Below, one piece after another: positions 22,796-34,132 of a DNA stretch of 64,000 nt. The notes under the pieces are model-generated. The model was not told the origin of the DNA. It was given only the letters and a program-made list of their open reading frames with translations, and did no database searches. Position 1 is the first letter of the stretch. The number at the start of each line of letters is the position of its first letter. This DNA is from Populus alba. Its lineage: Eukaryota; Streptophyta; Magnoliopsida; Malpighiales; Salicaceae. The stretch spans positions 8,847,493-8,911,492 of the forward strand of contig NC_133287.1 in assembly GCF_005239225.2 (NCBI RefSeq), given 5' to 3'. A program made the translations under genes and the position numbers.

Positions 22796-23135
22796 CCACC
22801 GACAAAACAACACAATACTGCAAAGACAAACTAAAATATAATGTCCCAGAAAGTGTCACCATGGTATAGGTAGCTTCCGATGAGTCAGCAAGGTTCATAT
22901 GAAACACACAAACAATGTCTTATCTTATTTAAAGCTTCTTTTTTATTGGTTTAATACAAAAAAGTGTGAGTCCCCAACTCTACTCCAGCTAGGGGTGTTT
23001 AAAAAAAATCAAATAACCGAAAAAACCGATGATACTAAAACCAAAAATCTTTCCAATTCAGTTCGGTTTAGGTTTTACCACCGAAACCGGTGAACCGAAA
23101 CAGTCACTCATAAAATACATTTAAAAATGACCTGG

Positions 23136-23144
23136 TATAAATAG
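23136..23144 (+). promoter_or_regulatory. TATA box of hAT transposon 1
   Basis: TATAAATAG, followed by repeated AAACCTAAACC and a CCGCCGCCCAC leader. The same arrangement occurs in the small hAT derivative at 28281. Confidence 0.6.
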
Positions 23145-24863
23145 CATAGTAAACCTAAACCTAAATCACATTACAATTTAATTCTAAACCGCCGCCCACA
23201 CCAGACCAAAGTCTTCTCTCCTTCCTACTTTCCCTTTCAATTTTCTTCATCTCTACCTCTTGCCCCCTGTATATTTCTCTTCTCTAGCCGATCAACAAGT
23301 AAATAACCCTCATCTCCGCATCGATCTACTCATCTAGTATACTCGAAGTTGAAAAAAAACTCGAACAAAACCCCTCGGCGTCTCTCTTCACTTGCAGCAG
23401 AAAGAGTCAAAGAGGTAAAGTTTAATGCTTATCCATGTGTTAATTATGGGCTTCGTGTGCTTGGAAGTTGTATTGTAACATTTGTTCCATTCGAGATCTC
23501 TGACCTCTACTTCTTCTTTTTCTATCCTTTTGCAGCTAGGGTTTTTACATATTTCTTCAGGTTTGCCCCTCCTTCCCCGGCCTTTTTCTTCTTTCTGTTG
23601 ATTTTTGTTGAATCTGTTGATATTGAGTTCTTAATTGCTTTGTTAAGCATTGTTAACTTTAATATGTATCAGTTTATTTTGATTGTTTTGAATCTGTTGA
23701 TATTTTGCTTTGTTAAGCCTTCTAGCCACGATCAATCTCAGTACTGCATAACAAGAGTGCAGATTTCACATTAATTTACATAAATTCTAGTAATATTTGA
23801 AAATTGTAACCACTTTCTATGGTTATTCCTTGAAAATCTTAGCATATTATGAATATTTTCTAGGGGAATTTGATGACTGCCTTATTTATCTGGAAAGTGG
23901 AAAGAACAGTATAAGGTTTTGAAAAGAAAAACGAAAAGGAAATTGGCTTTTAGGTTTTTTCCCCTTATATTCCTAGTACTTTCATTCTGTAGTGTTAACT
24001 GTTAATGTGTTTGATGCTTAGCAATTAACTTGTTGTATTAATTATTCATTCTAGATTAGATTTATGTTTTTGTGCTGTTAAATGATTTTGGATTTGGAAG
24101 TTAGCTGATTTTTCGATAGTTCGATGTCATATAGTATAAACCTGCATCACTTTCTGATTTTTAGATTTGAATGACTCATACTTGATTCAAATTTTTCACT
24201 GGGTTGTCTTCTTTGAGTTTAAATGAACCTGCATCACTTTCTGTTTCTGGTGGATCATGTACATGCATTCAACAAAAACTTTGAATCCTGCCCTGCTTGG
24301 AATAATTTGATGTTTGTATTATCGACAAGTCAATTCTTTTTTAATGGGAATTAGTAGAGGGGTTTGGTTTAGATATATACGGTTCATGTATGATCCAAAC
24401 ATACATACTTGTATAAATGTTTGGTTTTTTATGGGAACTCCACAACTCCCTCCACTCCACTATTAGAATTTGGTAATTAGGTGTTGCATACATACTTGAT
24501 ACTTGTGTAAATGTTTAGTCCTGTTAAGTGCTAATAATTATATAAGAGAGAGATTGCGTGAGAATCCATATGGGGGAGTGAAATAATTCAATGAAAATCC
24601 GAATAAGTTAATGGAACCAAGGCCTTGATTGAGTAAAATGTGTTGGATCAGCACATGTAAATGCCACTGACTTTCAGGGTTTTGCTTGCTCTTTCCTTCA
24701 TTTTTAGAATAGAAATTGGTCCATTACAGCATGCAAGTTTTTTAGAATAGAGAGGTGATAGATGTTTTTTTGCAATTATATGAACCTAACATGATTCTCA
24801 ACTTCTACTTGATTCTTAATTGCAATCAAATGTTGATTTATGTTGTTGTTTTCTTAATTTCAG

Positions 24864-27128
24864 ATGGATAATATGGAAAATCCTACATCAAATGAGACAA
24901 ATCCTTCAAGTTCAGGACCAAATTCTTTGCCTATTCCAGTTCCAGTCACTACCTCCATTATAAACATCAACACTGAAGAAGGTAATCCACCTTCTAGATG
25001 TAATAAAAGAAAAACATCCTAAATTTGGGATCACTTTAAAAAACTAGATGGTAATTCTAAAACTCCTAGGGCTGTATGTAAGTATTGTGGAAAAGACTAT
25101 GCATGTCATACTATGCTTAATGGAACTAGTAACATGTGGAGTCATCTAGGTGTATGCAAAAAATTTCCTTTTGTCATTGATCGAAAACAAAAAACTCTAG
25201 TTTTAGAACCTAAGCCTAAAATAGAGGGGGGTGATAATGGAGAGGGAAATTTGGTGACTGTTATGGCAGTGAGCTATAATTATGAAGAGTGTAGAAAAGC
25301 CCTTGGAAAAATGATTATACTTGATGAGCTACCTTTTAACTTCATAGAAAACCAAGGATTTAAATCATTTTGTAAAGTAATGCAGCCTAGATTTGATGTT
25401 CCTTCTCGTTTGACGATTTGGAGAGATTGTTTGAAGATTTATTTAGTTGAGAAGGAGAAATTAAAGAAAGCTCTTAAGGATCAACGTTTATGTTTAACAA
25501 CTGATACTTGGACATCAATCCAAAATATTAATTATATGTGTTTGACTGCTCATTGGATTGATGAAGGTTGGAACTTGAATAAAAGAATTCTAAACTTTTG
25601 TCAAGTTTCTAATCATAAAGGTGAAACCATTGGCCAAGCGATTGAGAGTTGTTTATTGGAATGGGGAATTGATAAGATTTTAATAGTTACTGTAGACAAT
25701 GCAAGTTCAAATAATTTGACAATAAAATATCTGAAAAGAGTAACAATTGGGTGGGCAACTAATATATTGTCAAATGACTGCATGCATGTTAGATGTTGTG
25801 CACATATTGTTAATCTTATTGTATGTGCGGGGTTGAAAGATATTGATGATTCAATGGTTAAAATTAGGAATGCAGTAAGGTTTGTTAGATCTTCTCCTTC
25901 TAAACAACTTGTTTTTAACCAATGTGCAGAGAGGTTGAAAATTGGGAGTAAAAAAATCTATTTGCTTGGATTTGCAACTAGATGGAACTCTACATATATG
26001 ATGCTAGATGCGGCTGTTAAATTTGATGTGATTTTTATGAGGTTAGAAGAAACCGATCCTAGGTATTTGAGTTACTTTGAGGTTGATTCAAAAGGAAAAC
26101 AAAAAAACTTAGGTCCTCCTGCTTTAGAAGATTGGGAAAAGGCTAGATCTTTTGTCAAGTTCTTGAAATTATTTTACACAGTTACATTGAAATTTTAAGG
26201 CTCGTTGTATGTGACATCTAATTCTTTCTTTCATGAATTGATTTCCATGCACACAAGCATATCTCAACTGTGTAGAAGTGAAGATGTTTATGTAAGTAAA
26301 ATGGCAAAGAATATGATGGCAAAGTATAAAACGTATTGGGGGGATCAAGATGCACAAAAATTTTTGTTATATGTGGCTGTTGTGTTAGATCCACATTTCA
26401 AATTGAAGTATGTGAGATTTTGTTTTGGAAGATTGTATGATGTTGAAGAGGCTGAAAATTTTACAATTAAGGTTAAAGACACTTTGCTAAGGTTGTTTGA
26501 GCATTACTTGAATGTTGATGAGAATGTTGAGGTTGTTAATAGTGTTGGAACTAGTATAAATGAAAATGTTAATGTTGATTTAATGGTGGTAAATGATGAT
26601 ATGTTGGATGACTTACCTTCTCAATTCAAAAAACATTTAGAGGAAGAAGGCGATGTCAAAAAAAAAAAAAGAGGTTGAGAGGTATTTGGGTGATGATTGT
26701 GAGGATCTGAACGATTTTAAATTAGATATTTTGGGTTGGTGGAAGTCTAATGCTACAAAATACAATATTCTTTCAAAGGTGGCACAACATGTGTTAGCCA
26801 TCCCGGTATCTACATTTGTTTCTAAAGCAGCATTCAATACTGGTGGTCGTATATTAGATCCATTTCGAAGCTCTTTATCTCCATCGACAGTGCAAACACT
26901 TGTTTGTTGTCAGAATTGGTTGAGTTTAGCACCAATTCCAATCGACATTAGAACCTTCATGGATTATATTGAAAATTCTGAGATGATTGAGTTAGGTAAT
27001 TTCTCTTATAAATTTAAATATAGTTATTTTAAAATATTGTTTATTTACACATGTTTAATCTAACATTTTAATTTATGTTTTTTGTAGAATTTGGTGAAAG
27101 TTTAAAAATCTCAACTGATTGTTTGTAA
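24864..27128 (+). pseudogene. hAT transposase with BED finger, inactivated
   Basis: The coding region starts at the ATG at 24864, right after a TTTCAG acceptor. A BED zinc finger follows (IWDHF, CKYCGKDY, WSHLGVC; about 25022-25160). Then come the catalytic body (LTTDTWTS, TVDNASSN, RCCAHIVNLIV, RWNSTYMML) and the C-terminal dimerisation domain (LDILGWWKSN, VLAIPVST, AFNTGGRILDPFRSSL; about 26710-26930). The last exon is entered by an intron at about 27007-27087 and ends in TAA at 27126-27128. Three breaks are visible: a TAA just before the BED finger at 25020-25022, a TAA near 26197 after VTLKF, and a frameshift in an A-run at about 26657-26669. Residue WNS and the dimerisation motif are otherwise well kept, so inactivation is not ancient. 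Confidence 0.85.
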
Positions 27129-28068
27129 GTATTATTGGTGGCTTGGTGCAATCTTGGAATATAATTGTTTTGGGTAATTAATTTACTTTGCCTTGTTAAT
27201 TCCCTTTAAAATTTTGCATACTTAATTCTTTCAATAGTTGAACTCTAATATGTTGCTAATTTGCTAGTGGTTTTTTATAGCATTATGTCATTATCCTTGC
27301 TGAAAATTTTGGATGCTTCCGGTGCTAGAATTTTTAGATGCTGCCATGCTGATGTTGCTGCCTGCTGGGTTTTTTTCTTCAAAGTTCAAACTATGCCAGA
27401 TGTTTTAGATAATTTATTGTTGGTTGCTAATGTATCTGCTTGTTAATGTTAACTTTTCTAGTGCGAACGGACTTTTAATTTAAGGTGTTTAAATTTAATC
27501 ATGCATCTTACATTGCATTGATTTAGCACTTTGGAAAGCATATTAAAAGTCAGCCAATATGCATCTCTGTGGAATTTTAATTCATGTCCAGATTTCATAT
27601 TAAAAGTTAGTCAATTCATATTAAAAGTCAACCATGTATAGAAGAGAAACATAATAAAACTACGCAGGATTAAGCTGAACATCAGTTGGCTTTGAATTTT
27701 AAAGCTTAATTTAATGTAAGGCCAAACCAATTTAAAAAAAAAAAAAAACGGACAAAAAAAACTCATATATGATGGGATTAGGTTTCCCGGTTTTTTCCTA
27801 AAAAAACCAGGTTTTAACCAAACCGGTCCAATCCGGTTTGAACCGGTTTCCGGTCCGGTGCAGTTAATTTTTTACAATCAGATAATAATCCAGTTCAATT
27901 GGTTTTTTGAGTCTAAACCGAACCGAACCGTGAACATCCTTAACTGCAGCTACATGGCTGAATCAAACTGGTTTCTAAAGGCACTTCAGTTATAAGTCCT
28001 TGTAATTTTTACATGGTTATATTTTAATCTTAGCTGTACATTTTGTTTAAGGAAGTTGTTGAAACCAG

Positions 28069-28908
28069 TAGAGGCGAGTAAAAAAACTGATAAACCGATT
28101 AAACTAGAAAAACTGGTAAAAAAATAACAGAAAAAACCGAACAAAAAAAAACCGGATTAACCGATTAAAAAATCACAAAAAAATCCCGGTTCGGTTCGGT
28201 TTCGGTTTCTAAAGTCCGAAACCAATTCAACCGAACCGAACCGGTTCAACCATACCAGCACTTAAAAAAAAAAAAGCAAGTATAAATAGAAAAAACCCTA
28301 AACCTAAACTAACTTTCAGCAAACGCCGCCCCCCTCTCATCATCTTCTTACTGCACCTCCCTCCCCCCTCTCATCATCTTCTAACAGCCCCCTTTTCTCT
28401 CCCTCTCATAATCCCCCTCACTTTTCTCTACCTCTCATCATCTTCTCAGAGTCCCCTCCCTTTTTTCTCTTTTTTTCTCTTTGGTTCTCATCTCTCCCCG
28501 TAGGCCCCCTTCCCTTTCCTTTCTCTCTATCTCTTATCTCTTTAAGTTCACCCCTGCATCAACATTTTATTTAATCAAACTACACGGGTAGATGGGCAGA
28601 TAAAAAAAGAGATGGCTTTTTGATGATTAAGATTCTAACTCCATTCAAGTTTATCTCTACATATTGTGGGTTGTTTTTTATTTTATTATGTTATAATTTG
28701 CTTGGAGTTTGTGGGCAGATCTGTTTTTTTTGAACAATAGAAACCAAGATTTGCTTTCGGTTTACCGGTTTTTGAACAACAAAAACCGAACCGAACCGAA
28801 ACCGGTAAGTTCAAACCGGTTTCAGTTTTAAAATTTTAAAATTAATAATGTTGATTTGGTTAATTTTTTTATGTAAAAACCGAACCGAACCGAAAATGAT
28901 CACCCCTA
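28069..28908 (+). mobile_element. hAT transposon 2, non-coding deletion derivative (840 bp)
   Basis: The element is bounded by TAGAGGCGAG on the left and the inverted TAGGGGTGAT on the right. It is flanked by a perfect 8-bp duplication GAAACCAG (28061-28068 and 28909-28916). It has ACCGAACCG-rich ends and a TATA box (28281-28289), followed by AAACCTAAAC and a CGCCGCCCCC leader, closely paralleling the leader of hAT 1. There is no transposase ORF. It fits an internally deleted relative of hAT 1 that landed 126 bp from it. Confidence 0.85.
28281..28289 (+). promoter_or_regulatory. TATA box inside hAT transposon 2
   Basis: TATAAATAG in the same context as in hAT 1, but no coding sequence follows. 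Any transcript would be non-coding or read into flanking DNA. Confidence 0.5.
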
Positions 28909-28916
28909 GAAACCAG

Positions 28917-29210
28917 AGTTTTTAAACTCGGCCTAGTGATCAATCAGACCCGCCCGGGTCATGGATTTTGCCAAGGTTACTGGGTTTTGATCGGGTATAT
29001 CTTAATTTTTGTTATAAATCAAAAAGATGTTTTGGTTAAAAAAAAAAATAATCAATGGGTTGTAACTAGGTCTTTTACTGGGTCTTGTTGGATCAATCAG
29101 GTCAACCTGCCAGGTCACCCTGGTTTTTGAATTTTCTTATTTTTTTTAAATTCGGTCTGAATCCAGCCCTAGATTTACCCGTAGGGCCAAACCAGGTTTT
29201 AAACTATGGT
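28917..29210. repeat. Possible MITE or other short transposon fragment
   Basis: The segment starts near TTTTTAAACTCGGCC and ends near GGGCCAAACCAGGTTTTAAAC, giving loose inverted ends. The interior is rich in GGGTC, GGTCAACC and CCGGG-type words, unlike its surroundings. I see no clear target duplication. The short frame 28936-29130 shows no protein similarity I know. Confidence 0.35.
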
Positions 29211-29483
29211 TGAAACTTACAAGTTTAAGCCACTAAAAAAAAAAAAAAAAAAACACCCTTAAAAACAACGGCTAAACTACAACCCCACAAACACGATGAG
29301 AAAAACCACCCATTTCCAACATCATAATCAGCAACAACACAAGTAAGAAGAGAAGAGAAGAAAAAATAAAGAAGAATGAAATATTAAAACTAGCAAAAAG
29401 GTTCAGAGGAAAAGCAAATAATTGTATAAGGATAGCTAGAGAAAGAGTTGAGAAGGCCTTACAGTGTTTTTATAGAGATTGCT
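29211..29483. other. Flank between transposons
   Basis: A short stretch of plain AT-rich DNA with a poly-A run at about 29235. No feature is seen. Confidence 0.4.
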
Positions 29484-29772
29484 TGTTACAGATGGATTTG
29501 GTTTGAAGATTTAAATAAAGGGAAATCAATAAAAAAAGAAGTTATTGTTACAAGCAAAACACATCATGTGTCCTACCATAATATATGCGTCGTTTTAATA
29601 ATTGTAATTCTTGTTTCTATGAAGGCAATATAATTTACTCCCACCTTCTACAGTGCCTACATGTAAGGGTCGTTGCAATAGAATGAAGTAATGAAAAAAG
29701 AGAAATATTATTTTGTCCTTTTTATTTCCTCATTTTGTTAGTCGTCTTCTCTAAATTCTTAATCCTGCTCCA
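29484..29772 (+). repeat. 5' LTR of Ty3/gypsy element 1
   Basis: 289 bp, TG...CA ends. It matches the 3' LTR over most of its length with many point differences and without the MITE and 44-bp duplication found there. Confidence 0.8.
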
Positions 29773-29808
29773 AGTGGTATCAGATCTATGTTTCTTCAGA
29801 CCAGAGCA

Positions 29809-30831
29809 ATGGCTCCTAACACTAGGTCCCAAGATTCAAAGAAACTACAAAGCGTGATGGAAAATTCCAACAGGGAGCAAGCTTAATGGAATGATAAGAT
29901 GACAAGGATGTTGGAACAGTAACGACAACATCAATCAATTAATGACACCCGACTACTAAGGCTGGAAGAGCCAATCTCGAACATTTCCATGAGCAGATTA
30001 CCTTGTTGTAAAGACTGTAGTTACTTGTAGGAGAGACCAATAATAACCATAAGCAATTACACACCAATCAGGAAGGCCTAGCCACGATTGTGATTGGCAC
30101 TATGGTGGACATTACAAGTTCTATAAGCCAATGCGTGATTTCCCATCTTTTGAAGGGGAAGACATTCACAAATGGTTGTATAAATACAACCAATACTTCA
30201 AGATAGAAGAAATTCATGAATTCAAAAAACTTAAGCTATCATCCTATTATTTGGATAGCATGGCATTATATTGATATCAAAACTTCATGCATAGCAATGG
30301 TGGTAGACTAGTGACATAGGATGAATATGTCGGAGCAATCTATGAAAGGTTTTGGCAACCATAAGAACCCCTTAGAGAAGCTTAAGGATCTGAAACAGGA
30401 AGGCTACTTGGAAACTTACATCAAGGACTTTGATATACTATAATTGTGCAGAGATAGATGAAAGGTATGCTTTGGTTTCCTTTTTGGGTGGGCTTGAGAC
30501 AGAGATAAAGAACTTGGTTAAGATGTTTCAACCAAAATCCCTTAAACAAGCCTATAACCTATCTTGTTTGCAAGAAAATACTAATCTTTACAAGAAATCC
30601 CATAAACACACTAGCAAAAAACCCACCATATCCTTTAACAGCAACAACCATAAGAGGACACCCCAACAACAGACCCATTACAAACCCTATAACTCTCAAA
30701 ACCTCTCATTACCGACCTCTCAGCTTTCAGGGTTACTACCTACTCTTCAAACTTGGTTCCCTGTTAATTCTAATACGAGACCCACTAGAACACTCAAGAG
30801 CACAAAAATGAAAGAGAGAAGGGCTAAGGGC
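29809..30831 (+). pseudogene. gag of Ty3/gypsy element 1 (5' part)
   Basis: Begins at the ATG at 29809 (MAPNTRSQDSKK). Many stops follow, but gag-like sequence is readable near 30430-30830 (RYALVSFLGGLETEIKN, PKSLKQAYNLSCLQE), the usual region before the zinc knuckle. The knuckle itself (CFLCDDKF-x-LGHKC) lies beyond the hAT insertion at about 34136-34177. The hAT therefore cut gag directly upstream of its nucleic-acid-binding motif. Confidence 0.75.
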
Positions 30832-33800
30832 CAGGGGCGGAGCCAAGAATTTTTCATGTCTTGGGCTATGATACAAATACACATAAATTATTTATTAAGA
30901 TCAATCATTCACTCGGATATATAAATTTGTCAAGTTAACAATACAATTTTAATTCAAATACATAACATAAAATACATAAAAAAATAAAATTTAAAGTACA
31001 TAAAATTCAAAATAAAAATAAAAATAAATTATACTATCAAAGCTGCATCCTTTGATGTTTTATAGAATAGAATTCATCTATGATCGAATCTGAATCAATA
31101 TCTTCAACAAGCTCTCGTTCGATGTAAATCATCATAAAATCTGCTAAGAACTCCTCTTTTATTTTATTGCGAGGTATAATTTTAACATGTTTCATAGTTG
31201 AAAATGCTCGCTCTGTGGTGGCAGTGAAAACAAACAAAGTTAAAACAAGACGAATCAACCTGTCAATCAAATGATAGTGTTGCAACTTATATGTTTAAGC
31301 TAATCCTCGACATAATTCAGAAATGATAGACATGCTCTGAAAGCTCTCATGATGAATCACATCAATATGATAATGCTCTAGATGAGATCTCAAATAATAC
31401 ATCTCTTGTTCATTGAAATCTTCAGGATAAAATTTCTCAGCAAGCTTATAAATAACATCAACTTTAAATGATTTAATCATTAAAGTTGTCTTTATGTTCT
31501 AAAGCAGAGCTAAGTACAAGGAGTTCCATTGTCACATCACTGATCTAGAATTTAATTCTTCCAACTAAAAATCTATTGTTGAGTTAAATTATCATAATGA
31601 TAATGCTAGTAAGCTGTAACTGAACCTTGTTGACATGAACAACCTATAGCCTTTTTATACGAAGCATTCATATGTGGTATGTCAATCTCATATTTTATGC
31701 AAATAAATTGCACATTTGCAAGGAGAAGATCAAATCCAGCATCTCTCAAAGTTTGAAGCAATGCTTCATTAGTTGATATAAGATCCATTGCATTTAAGAT
31801 GTCAAGATATTTTTGCTGCAAAGCTGGACAAAATAAATCAGTAATCCCCATTATTTTATGCATCAAATATAAGATGAATATAAATTCAAAAGATTTCATC
31901 ACAATCAAACAATCACCAACTTCTCCACGTATAGAATTAGAAGATCCTTCTTGAACCATACTTTTAATCACAATAATAGTTGCACTATACATATCTATTA
32001 AGCTGCAAATAGAATCAAAATAAGAGCTCCAGTGAGTACTTCTACTTCAATGTAAATTATCAATTTGATTAGCCCCTCTACCAGTCTCACGTTCTCCAGT
32101 AGCTACCATATATGCAATTTCTATAGCCTGAGCATAATGTAACTCGGCATGACATTTGGGAGAAGCACAAATAAGGTTGATAATGGTTGTTAATTTTGAG
32201 GAAAATAATCAAATAGAAATTTCATTTTCAGCTACTGTAACTAATACCAGTTGTAGTCGGTGAGCAAAGCAATGTACATAATATGTGTAAGGACAATATC
32301 TAAGAAATAGAGCTCGTAGTCCATTCCATACGCCACGCATATTGCTAGCATACCCTTGACCTCGCATATTGAAAATATGCAAGTTATATCGAGCGAGCAC
32401 ATCACAAATTTCTTTTTTAAGTGTTAAAGAAGTAGTATCTGAAATATGCACAATACTAAAAAAACGCTCTCGTACAAAACCCTGAATATCAACAAATCTC
32501 AAAACAATAGCCATTTGTTCTTTATTTTATGCATCTTTGGCTTCGTCAACCAAAATACAAAACTTTACATCTCTAATTTCTTCACAAATCTTTTTCCTCA
32601 CTTTGTTCATGAGAATATGCAAAATCTCTTTTTGAATAGTCGGCAAGGTATACTTTGTATTTTTCAAAGCTTTTTCTAAGACAACATCATCAATGTCAAC
32701 ATTCAGTCTCCCTATTAGTCTTATCATCTCTAAAAAATTACCTTGATTATTAGAAGCTAAAGATTCACCATGACCTCTAAATGCACATGGTTGTAAGTTA
32801 AGCCATCGAACACTTTCAATTGTTGTCATAAGTCTCAACCGATTTTTCTGAACTTCTTTAACAATTTGTGCATTCAACACTTTATCAATATATCTACTTA
32901 CTTTCATTAAATCTTTAGCAGATTTCACAGCATTATTATGTGGTGAAGTGGGACTTCTCACATGCATCAAAAGTGCACATCTAACCCCCATCATTAACCC
33001 TCTTCCAACTTCTAAAGCCTTCAGTAGTGAATGTGAGATGACGAGGCACTTTGATTTCAAAGATAAAGCATGGAAAAATAAAATATTGCATCCTTTGATG
33101 GAGAGTACTCTAGCCAAGGAAATTGATTAAACCAAGTGTAATGAAATCGACGATACTATCTCCCTGATTCAATCCTTGGATACTCCACTAACTTAGGTTG
33201 ATATGGACCCATTTTGATATAAGCTCTTTTAATTTCATCTTGTTGATTAATAGGATGTTTTCACACTGGAATTCGCAACCCAGGATCTCGTTCAAGAGTA
33301 TTAACATCAATTTCAACCCTTTGAGATTTGAAAGGAGGTTGTTCGTTTGGTTTAAAGAATGAAAACATAGTTTTTCCTCTCTTGTTTCCTTGATTTTCCA
33401 TTATAATTTATAACCTATTCAAGAAAAAAGGGATTAGGAAAGTCAAGTGTAAGATAAAAAGATACTAATGCCACAATATAATATTCATGAAATGCAAAAT
33501 ATACAAGGATAAACTAGTGATGCAAACTACTGGGAGATTTGGAGAACTTAACTTTGAAATAACCAGTAAATTATTAGTACTAAATTACTAGTGTGTTAGC
33601 ATACATCCATTTCTAGGGTACAGTCTACTATTTACCCCACTAACAATCTACTGTAATGAATGTGAAACATTGAATTTAAAATGAAAAGTCAGGGCTTGTA
33701 AATTCTTACCTAATGATTTTACACTCTTGCAGCTCTCTATATAGATTCTTCTTCAAAATCCAAGCTAAAATTATATATTGTTGAGAAGAAAAAATATCTA

Positions 33801-34124
33801 AAACCCCAAGTTATTTGGAAGACATGTGAACCAATTAATTATATATATTTAGATAGATTTGATATAAAATATAACTAATTAATTAGTATTGCAAGGGAAT
33901 GTGGTGGCAAATTAATTAGTATTAGTAGGGAAAGTAAAGTGGGCGGTTGATGGCTGCTAATTAATTTGTGTTGCAAAGAAAAGTAGGACACTAGGTTTGC
34001 TGTGTAAAAGATAGGGAAAGTGGGACATAGGTTTGCTGTGTAAAAATAAAAAGAAAAAGTGGGTTATTAAGTTTTTTTAACCTGGGCTACAGCTCTCCTT
34101 AGCCTGTAAAAGGCTCCGCCCCTG
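30832..34124 (-). mobile_element. hAT transposon 3 (TTF-finger type), nested in gypsy 1
   Basis: Perfect 13-bp inverted ends CAGGGGCGGAGCC / GGCTCCGCCCCTG. The flanking 8-bp duplication is CTAAGGGC (30824-30831) and CTAAAGGC (34125-34132), with one mismatch. Length is 3293 bp. The transposase is on the minus strand and inactivated. These termini are typical of the plant hAT branch whose transposases carry a TTF-type zinc finger and a DUF4371 domain (family knowledge). The insertion is younger than gypsy 1, because it splits its gag. Confidence 0.9.
31037..33401 (-). pseudogene. hAT transposase (TTF/DUF4371 type), inactivated
   Basis: Reading starts at the ATG at 33401-33399 with MENQGNKRGKTMFSFFKPNE. 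The first stop comes after RDPGLRIPV, near 33260. The DUF4371 core is readable at 33117-32527 (TTIESVRWLNLQ, FRGHGES, NNQGNFLEMI, DVKFCILVDEAKDA) and 32514-32209 (RFVDIQGFVRERFF, IFNMRGQGYASNMRG, YVHCFAHRLQLVLV). The dimerisation domain is at 31285-31037 (ATTERAFSTMKHVK, RNKIKEEFLADFM). Several stops separate the pieces, for example just after EAKDA. The RGQGYD-type motif has Ala or Ser in place of the usual Asp (GQGYASNM), as occurs in some relatives, and could also be decay. Confidence 0.85.
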
Positions 34125-34132
34125 CTAAAGGC

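Larger units (their letters stand above)
22990..27942 (+). mobile_element. hAT transposon 1 (about 4.95 kb, defective)
   Basis: The left end TAGGGGTGTT and the inverted right end TAAGGATGTT form short imperfect inverted repeats. They are flanked by 8-bp near-identical duplications, ACTCCAGC (22982-22989) and ACTGCAGC (27943-27950). Subterminal regions are packed with ACCGAACCG-type words, as is usual in plant hAT elements. A TATA box (TATAAATAG, 23136-23144), a leader and a leader intron precede a broken BED-finger hAT transposase. The element points away from LPP3 and begins 195 bp from the LPP3 start codon. With a damaged transposase it would need an enzyme supplied elsewhere to move. Confidence 0.85.
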
